Below, in pieces: positions 24,575 to 28,818 of a DNA stretch of 28,818 nucleotides. The translations under genes were made by a program, and so were the position numbers. The number at the start of each line of letters is the position of its first letter. Within the stretch, counting starts at the first letter, position 1. Source of the stretch: Methanobacteriota archaeon (GTDB lineage Archaea > Thermoplasmatota > Poseidoniia > Poseidoniales > Thalassarchaeaceae); NCBI GenBank assembly GCA_002719615.1, contig PBHZ01000023.1:19309-48126 (forward strand). The letters are read 5' to 3'. The notes beneath the pieces are model-generated. The model did no database searches. It was not told the DNA's origin and was given only the letters and a program-made list of their open reading frames with translations.

Positions 24575-24859
24575 ATGGAAAAAAGTAATCCACTAAGATT
24601 TGGAGCTGAGTTTGGGCCTAAAGGAGTAGAAAATCCCAGTGGAGTATCCTTATCCACTTTCAAGACATTAGTATGGGTTTCTAATATAGGGGGGTTGATA
24701 TTATTTGCAATCGGGTTAGAAATAATGGTAGTACAACAATCATTTGGAATAGGTTTGGCATTGTTAATAGCAGGAGTTATAATAGCATTATTTCCATCAA
24801 ACTATGAAATAAGAGGTATGGAAGAAGATAATGATCTGGAAAAAAATGAAGAAGAATGA
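24575..24859 (+). CDS. Small two-helix membrane protein
   Basis: The 94-residue protein has a soluble start containing RFGAEFGPKGVENPSG. Two membrane helices (about 32-50, LVWVSNIGGLILFAIGLEI, and 57-73, IGLALLIAGVIIALFP) and a very acidic tail (EEDNDLEKNEEE) follow. It starts six bases downstream of the ferredoxin stop and is probably co-transcribed with it, so it may tether the ferredoxin to the membrane. No family is recognised. The ogt gene follows after four bases. Confidence 0.7.
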   Translation: MEKSNPLRFGAEFGPKGVENPSGVSLSTFKTLVWVSNIGGLILFAIGLEIMVVQQSFGIGLALLIAGVIIALFPSNYEIRGMEEDNDLEKNEEE

Positions 24860-24863
24860 TTTT

Positions 24864-25376
24864 ATGTCAGAAATTTACAATTATGGCATTAGGAAAATAG
24901 ATACTCCACTAGGAATTATATATGCGATTTCTTCTGAAAAAGGAATTATCAAGATAACTTCAAAGAAGCAAATTGGGAATGACTCAATAGGAAAATCACA
25001 TCTTGATAAAACTGAAAAATGGTTTGATTTGTATTTTAACGGTGAAGAAATTGAAAGGCCCCCTCTAGATTATCAAGAAATGACAGTATTCAGAAAAAAG
25101 GTTCTAAATAAACTGATGGAGGAAATTACATTTGGAAAAATAATTTCCTATGGAGAATTAGCAAATTTATTGAAAAATGAAAGAGCTTCAAGAGCCGTAG
25201 GGACGGCTTTAGGAAAGAATCCATGGTCAATTATTGTCCCCTGTCATAGAGTTGTAAATAGTAATAAGAAGATAGGAAATTACAGCGGCATAAAAAATAA
25301 TATAGGTAAAAAATTCCTTTTAACACATGAAGGTTTTAATATCTCTGAAAATATGATGCTAATTGATATTCCATGA
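24864..25376 (+). CDS. ogt: Methylated-DNA--protein-cysteine methyltransferase
   Basis: The 170-residue protein carries the active-site motif PCHRV (126-130), with C127 as acceptor cysteine. Upstream is the DNA-binding helix-turn-helix part GKIISYGELANLLKNERASR and AVGTALGKNP, which is typical of the Ogt/MGMT family. It removes alkyl groups from O6-alkylguanine in a suicide reaction. The N-terminal domain (1-70) is present but short. I chose the ATG at 24864, four bases after the previous stop. An in-frame ATG at 24831 would overlap the previous gene and add 11 residues. The 3' end overlaps the convergent asnB gene by 18 bases. Confidence 0.93.
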   Translation: MSEIYNYGIRKIDTPLGIIYAISSEKGIIKITSKKQIGNDSIGKSHLDKTEKWFDLYFNGEEIERPPLDYQEMTVFRKKVLNKLMEEITFGKIISYGELANLLKNERASRAVGTALGKNPWSIIVPCHRVVNSNKKIGNYSGIKNNIGKKFLLTHEGFNISENMMLIDIP

Positions 25377-27230
25377 ATCAACATCTTCCAGTAAATCCAT
25401 CAAGTTAGTTTTGTTGAAACTAGCACCTCTATCAGTCATGTGTAATGAATGAAATAATCTTATTCCTACAGCCATATCAGGTTGTTTTCTTAGGATATCT
25501 GATAAAATCCCATATTCTTTACTCCATTCTATGGCATGAGGAGTCAACTCGTCCATGAATGATGACAATAAACTAGGAGTAGTAGCAGTTCCAGCAGGCA
25601 TCTTAGGCCTATCTGTAACTATTTTGGGTAATTTAGTTAATTTGGCTGCTTTACGTAGAGCCATTTTTTCTTCTTTATCAGAGACTTTCCAGTTTAATGG
25701 CACTTTATAAGACTCTTCGCGGTGTCTATAATTCAGAAATGGGACTCTAGCTTCCAAACCAAAAGCCATACTATGACGATCGGCTAATCTCAATTGAAAG
25801 TTTGATAATTGCCCCCTTTCCATTTCAAATTGAAGAGTAGATAGTAAATTTGAAAAATTATTCTCAAAGAAAATCTTTTTATCCCGCCATGGACATCCTA
25901 GCCCTGTAGGAACGTTCAAATCTAGTGAATTATTAGTATTAGTATCATCTAGTCTAGATTTAATTAACTCATAATGTGAATTTAAATCCTTATATCTTTG
26001 ATAACCCGCATGCAATTCATCGGCACCTTGCCCACATAATCCAACGGAAACATGCTTTGACATTTCTTGAAATAATGGCTGCCAAAATAGAACTGAAATA
26101 TCCAAATCTTCCCCATGCCAAGAAAAATTTGGTAATTCTTTATAAAAAACATCATTTTCTATAATTTTAGAATTGAATTTTAAATCAAGATGATTTGCGA
26201 CTGATTCCGAAAAAACATAATCGGGATTTTCTTCACTACCTGCAACAGTCCAGCATTCAGGGATACTGTTATTTGTAGCAATTGCAGAATCGTGAGATAA
26301 AGCAGCAACCATACTTGAGTCTAGTCCTCCAGAAAGCACAACACCTATTGGGACATCGGACATGAACCGATCCTGAACACCATGTCTTAGACTACTAAGC
26401 AGTTTTTTAGAACCCGAAATAGGATCCCAATTTTTATTTGGAGAAATTTTTTCTGAAGAAAATTTACTAATCCCAGTCAATACTGCTTTACCATCTGAAT
26501 CTAACGACCATGTTTCAATTGAGCCAGGTTCTACTTGAGTAACTCCTTCAAATAGAGTCGTATTATCGATTGGGTATTCATACGCAAGACGTGCATAAAT
26601 AGCATTTATATCAGGTCTTCGAGAAAAATCAGGGTGTCGATAAAATGCCTTTATTTCGGAAGCGAAAAGTAATGTTCCATCATTCAAAATAGTTCTAAAA
26701 AGTGGCTTAATGCCCATCGGATCACGGCTTAAAATTAATTCCTGTTTTTTTGAATCCCATAATGCGAATCCCCACATTCCATCAAGTTTTTCTATCCATG
26801 AATTATGAGATGTCGCAGGATTATTTGTTTCCAAATGATTATCCGTAACACGTATATAGCCGTTAAATTTACTTTGAATTGGCTTAAAAAACTCAGATTT
26901 TACCTGTGATGAATTCTTATTTAAAGCTAATATCACCTCTCCGTCGCCACTTGTTCTCCATGGATAATTACGTATCTTTGACTTTATTGATTTGTAATTA
27001 TATATCTGGCCATTTTGAATAAGAACTGAACCATGATCAGAGCCTAAAGGTTGTTTTGAATTTTGTAAATCTACAATTGAAAGTCTTGCATGACCAAGTG
27101 TAATCGAACCATTTGAGATAATGTCAGAGAATATTTCCATTCCGTTAGGCCCTCGATGTGATAGTGCCGAAAGCATGGACCTCGCAACTGAAGTATCTGA
27201 ATTGCCTAACAATCCAATAATACCACACAT
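25359..27230 (-). CDS. asnB: Asparagine synthetase, glutamine-hydrolysing
   Basis: This 623-residue, two-domain enzyme converts aspartate to asparagine with glutamine and ATP. Starting at the ATG at 27230, the protein begins MCGIIGLLG, leaving Cys2 as the N-terminal nucleophile of the class II glutaminase domain. An upstream TTG would mask it, so this start is favoured. SHRGPNG (24-30), HARLSIVD (47-54) and NGQIYNY (73-79) belong to the glutaminase. The synthetase domain has the PP-loop SGGLDSS at 300-306 and later GLCGQGADELHAGY and AFGLEARVPFL. About 30 residues (105-140) appear inserted in the glutaminase domain compared with typical AsnB. A TATA box centred 25 bases upstream suggests leaderless transcription. 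Confidence 0.93.
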   Translation of the reverse strand: MCGIIGLLGNSDTSVARSMLSALSHRGPNGMEIFSDIISNGSITLGHARLSIVDLQNSKQPLGSDHGSVLIQNGQIYNYKSIKSKIRNYPWRTSGDGEVILALNKNSSQVKSEFFKPIQSKFNGYIRVTDNHLETNNPATSHNSWIEKLDGMWGFALWDSKKQELILSRDPMGIKPLFRTILNDGTLLFASEIKAFYRHPDFSRRPDINAIYARLAYEYPIDNTTLFEGVTQVEPGSIETWSLDSDGKAVLTGISKFSSEKISPNKNWDPISGSKKLLSSLRHGVQDRFMSDVPIGVVLSGGLDSSMVAALSHDSAIATNNSIPECWTVAGSEENPDYVFSESVANHLDLKFNSKIIENDVFYKELPNFSWHGEDLDISVLFWQPLFQEMSKHVSVGLCGQGADELHAGYQRYKDLNSHYELIKSRLDDTNTNNSLDLNVPTGLGCPWRDKKIFFENNFSNLLSTLQFEMERGQLSNFQLRLADRHSMAFGLEARVPFLNYRHREESYKVPLNWKVSDKEEKMALRKAAKLTKLPKIVTDRPKMPAGTATTPSLLSSFMDELTPHAIEWSKEYGILSDILRKQPDMAVGIRLFHSLHMTDRGASFNKTNLMDLLEDVDSWNIN

Positions 27231-27250
27231 ATTATTTCCAATGTTCAAAA

Positions 27251-27259
27251 ATAAATAAA
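27251..27259 (-). promoter_or_regulatory. TATA box of asnB
   Basis: On the minus strand TTTATTTAT lies within ATGTTTATTTATTTTTG. Its centre is 25 bases before the first base of the asnB ATG at 27230, which is consistent with a leaderless message starting at MCGII. Confidence 0.5.
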
Positions 27260-27298
27260 CATATGCTTATGAGAATGCAACTGATGATTAGAAAAAGA

Positions 27299-27412
27299 TT
27301 AGAAAAATCTTATGAAAATGACCATGGAGACGAATGCGGCAAGACCCCATATTAGTAAATATACATTTTGCGATAATTCAGATTCACTATCTTCAGGCAC
27401 CATAGTCGACAT
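27299..27412 (-). CDS. 37-residue single-helix membrane peptide
   Basis: A short frame begins at ATG 27412 and ends at TAA. It encodes an acidic N-terminus (MSTMVPEDSESELSQN) and one membrane helix to the end (VYLLIWGLAAFVSMVIFIRF). The alternation of charged start and clean hydrophobic helix with a final Arg is typical of small subunits of membrane complexes. A TATA-like TTTACATTT is centred about 23 bases ahead of the start, matching the leaderless spacing of ftsZ, rpoH and asnB. It lies between asnB and the kinase-like gene, all on the same strand. A chance frame cannot be excluded. The function is unknown. Confidence 0.5.
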   Translation of the reverse strand: MSTMVPEDSESELSQNVYLLIWGLAAFVSMVIFIRFF

Positions 27413-27455
27413 TCGGACGGAAGTTAATTGAAATGTAAAGATGACGGGTAAATAT

Positions 27456-28103
27456 CTACACAAAGGGCAATAATATCATTAATGCGGCCAAAGGGAATAG
27501 GATCATTGTGGCATTATCGTCAATATATTTCACTTGAGGGATTTCTCCAAGTACAGTCAAGGGCGCCAAAATAATAGAAATCATTAGGGGTGTTTCTATC
27601 CATAAACTGCATCCCAACCAAATAAAATATGAGCAAAATAATCCTACTGTTATAGCCATTTTTATATCTTTTTTCTGCCTTTTAATTTCTCCCATTAGAG
27701 GATCTACAAATGTAAGGCCAAAAATAAGAGGGATTCCATACATACCAGATTTTAAACCATCATAATTTTGTTCTGGAACAATCAAAAATACTAGGGAAAC
27801 AGAAAGAGCCCCCCATGCTAACGCTGAAATTTGATTTGATTCGTATTCTCTTTGGCCAATAATAACCAATCCTGATTTTAACCTGACTGCCTCTATCAGC
27901 AAAATAGTGATGCAAACCAAACTAACAAATTGCTGTGGTTGGAGATTAAAATATGATGCTATTTCGACCCCACTTTGATAATAAAGGAGAGGGATAATAA
28001 ACATAGAAATGTGAGTCATTCTACGGAAGGCGTGGCCGCTAAATCCTCCTATTGAATGAGAAACGTGATCTATAGTTAAACTATTGGCTGTTTTTTCATC
28101 CAT
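27456..28103 (-). CDS. Dolichol/phytol kinase-like integral membrane protein
   Basis: The 215-residue protein has about six membrane helices. It carries spaced polar residues like those of the CTP-dependent polyprenol kinase group (SEC59/VTE5, related to CDP-diglyceride synthases). These are RRMTH (27-31), E71-x2-R74 at the end of the second helix, VDPLMGE (133-139) in place of the family's GD-x-x-G region, and E187 followed by DDN (195-197) before the last helix. Such enzymes phosphorylate dolichol, phytol or geranylgeraniol, which would fit archaeal lipid or glycan-carrier synthesis. The assignment is by pattern only. The start overlaps the end of the MeaB-like gene by eight bases (AATGGATGA), so the two are co-transcribed. 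Confidence 0.55.
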   Translation of the reverse strand: MDEKTANSLTIDHVSHSIGGFSGHAFRRMTHISMFIIPLLYYQSGVEIASYFNLQPQQFVSLVCITILLIEAVRLKSGLVIIGQREYESNQISALAWGALSVSLVFLIVPEQNYDGLKSGMYGIPLIFGLTFVDPLMGEIKRQKKDIKMAITVGLFCSYFIWLGCSLWIETPLMISIILAPLTVLGEIPQVKYIDDNATMILFPLAALMILLPFV

Positions 28104-28818
28104 TCTGGTTCCTCGTTAATGCCTTGTCAACTATATCCACTGCTTCATAGAGTGTTATACTTCCGGTAGATAAGTCGGCAAGAAGTTCATTTAATCCGTC
28201 ATAATTCAAAAGACGAGCGTCCCACAAAGATAGGAGTCTTTCTTTCTGTCTAAGAATTTCTCTTTCCGACGATTTTGGGCATTCATCAATTGTAGAGAGT
28301 AAATCGTCGATACCATCTCCATTTAATGCCGAAACGAGGTGTGTAATCGTAGAGTTATTTTTATCTAGTGATAATGAAGAATTTAATGAGTTATATGCTA
28401 ACTTTGAATTAGGTATATCTGATTTGTTAACAGTAACTATATCGGCTAATTCTAGAATACCTGCCTTTTCGGCTTGGATTATGTCTCCTCTATCTGGTCC
28501 TTCAACCAATAGTATACGGTCTGCAAAGGCAACTATTTTTGTTTGAGATTGGCCTGATCCTACAGTTTCAATGATTATTTTTGACCACCCAGAAGCTGAT
28601 AAAACATTTATCATATGACCTATAAACAATGATAATCCTCCAGGGTGATTACGAGATGCTATGGATCTTATAAAAATTGATTCGGATTTTTCAGACCCCT
28701 GCATTCTGATTCTATCTGCTAAAAGTGCCCCTCCTGATTTTGGAGAAGATGGATCAACTGCTAAAACCGCTATTTTTTCTCCTTTCTTAATCCATCTAGA
28801 TATTAAAGCACCTATTAA
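28096..28818 (-). CDS. meaB: MeaB/ArgK-family GTPase, N-terminus outside window
   Basis: The frame is open to the window edge, so the start and the P-loop are missing; about 240 residues are visible. The visible order fits MeaB: KKGEKIAVLAVDPSSPKSGG close to the edge, ADRIRM, then FIRSIASRNHPGGLS, IIIETVGSGQSQ (the G3 region), GILELADIVTVNKSD with the G4 motif NKSD, and a C-terminal helical part. MeaB is the GTPase chaperone that protects and reloads B12-dependent methylmalonyl-CoA mutase. This suggests that a mutase gene lies nearby outside the window and fits propionyl-CoA metabolism. In the canonical family the region after ETVG is VGQSE; here it is SGQSQ. Confidence 0.88.
   Translation of the reverse strand, partial: LIGALISRWIKKGEKIAVLAVDPSSPKSGGALLADRIRMQGSEKSESIFIRSIASRNHPGGLSLFIGHMINVLSASGWSKIIIETVGSGQSQTKIVAFADRILLVEGPDRGDIIQAEKAGILELADIVTVNKSDIPNSKLAYNSLNSSLSLDKNNSTITHLVSALNGDGIDDLLSTIDECPKSSEREILRQKERLLSLWDARLLNYDGLNELLADLSTGSITLYEAVDIVDKALTRNQNG

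Noticed and set aside
1..28818. CRISPR arrays, insertion sequences or attachment sites
   Set aside because: No regularly spaced repeats, transposase or integrase sequence, or duplicated tRNA end was seen on reading the window.

Overview
The window is visibly AT-rich, densely packed DNA from a euryarchaeon. Archaeal markers are the split largest RNA polymerase subunit (A' and A''), RpoH, ribosomal protein L30e, a Pop5-like RNase P protein, FtsZ, a tRNA-Lys without an encoded CCA, and TATA boxes about 25 bases ahead of start codons. An unsplit RpoB together with an aerobic-looking Rieske/cytochrome b operon best fits the marine Poseidoniia (Marine Group II, possibly Group III). That placement is inference from gene content, not a phylogeny.

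Layout: (1) 1-604, minus, is the start of an exported protein cut by the window edge. (2) 628-3400, plus, holds three tandem coiled-coil genes that look like diverged copies of the archaeal COG1340 family. (3) 3404-4335, minus, is an unrecognised gene broken by a one-base slip in an A9 tract. (4) 13657 down to 4403, minus, is the transcription operon rpoH-rpoB-rpoA1-rpoA2-rpl30e, with tRNA-Lys just upstream. (5) 13943-17972 holds a methyltransferase/biotin ligase fusion, a Pop5-like gene, a polytopic membrane protein, a minimal FtsZ and a TPR protein. (6) 18110-23894, plus, is a respiratory operon: an exported CxCH protein, a two-helix membrane protein, a TAT-type Rieske protein, cytochrome b (N-terminal half), and a 927-residue protein joining the C-terminal half of cytochrome b to an HdrD-like iron-sulfur module. 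(7) 23891-25376 holds small membrane proteins, a two-cluster ferredoxin and an Ogt-type DNA repair protein. (8) 28818 down to 25359, minus, holds a MeaB-like GTPase (cut by the edge), a dolichol/phytol-kinase-like membrane protein, a 37-residue membrane peptide and asparagine synthetase.

The best candidate for an undescribed system is the cytochrome b/HdrD fusion operon. Predicted topology puts the two ferredoxin-type clusters and two intact CCG domains on the cytoplasmic side and the Rieske protein outside. The complex could therefore connect quinone chemistry to a cytoplasmic thiol/disulfide or ferredoxin pool. The second notable theme is a remodelled RNA polymerase: RpoH and RpoA'' share a helix-hairpin-helix-like N-terminal domain, RpoA' carries an insertion of about 145 residues with two cysteine pairs, and zinc ligands are replaced in RpoA' and RpoB. 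Comparisons with other lineages are from general knowledge of the families; no searches were run.
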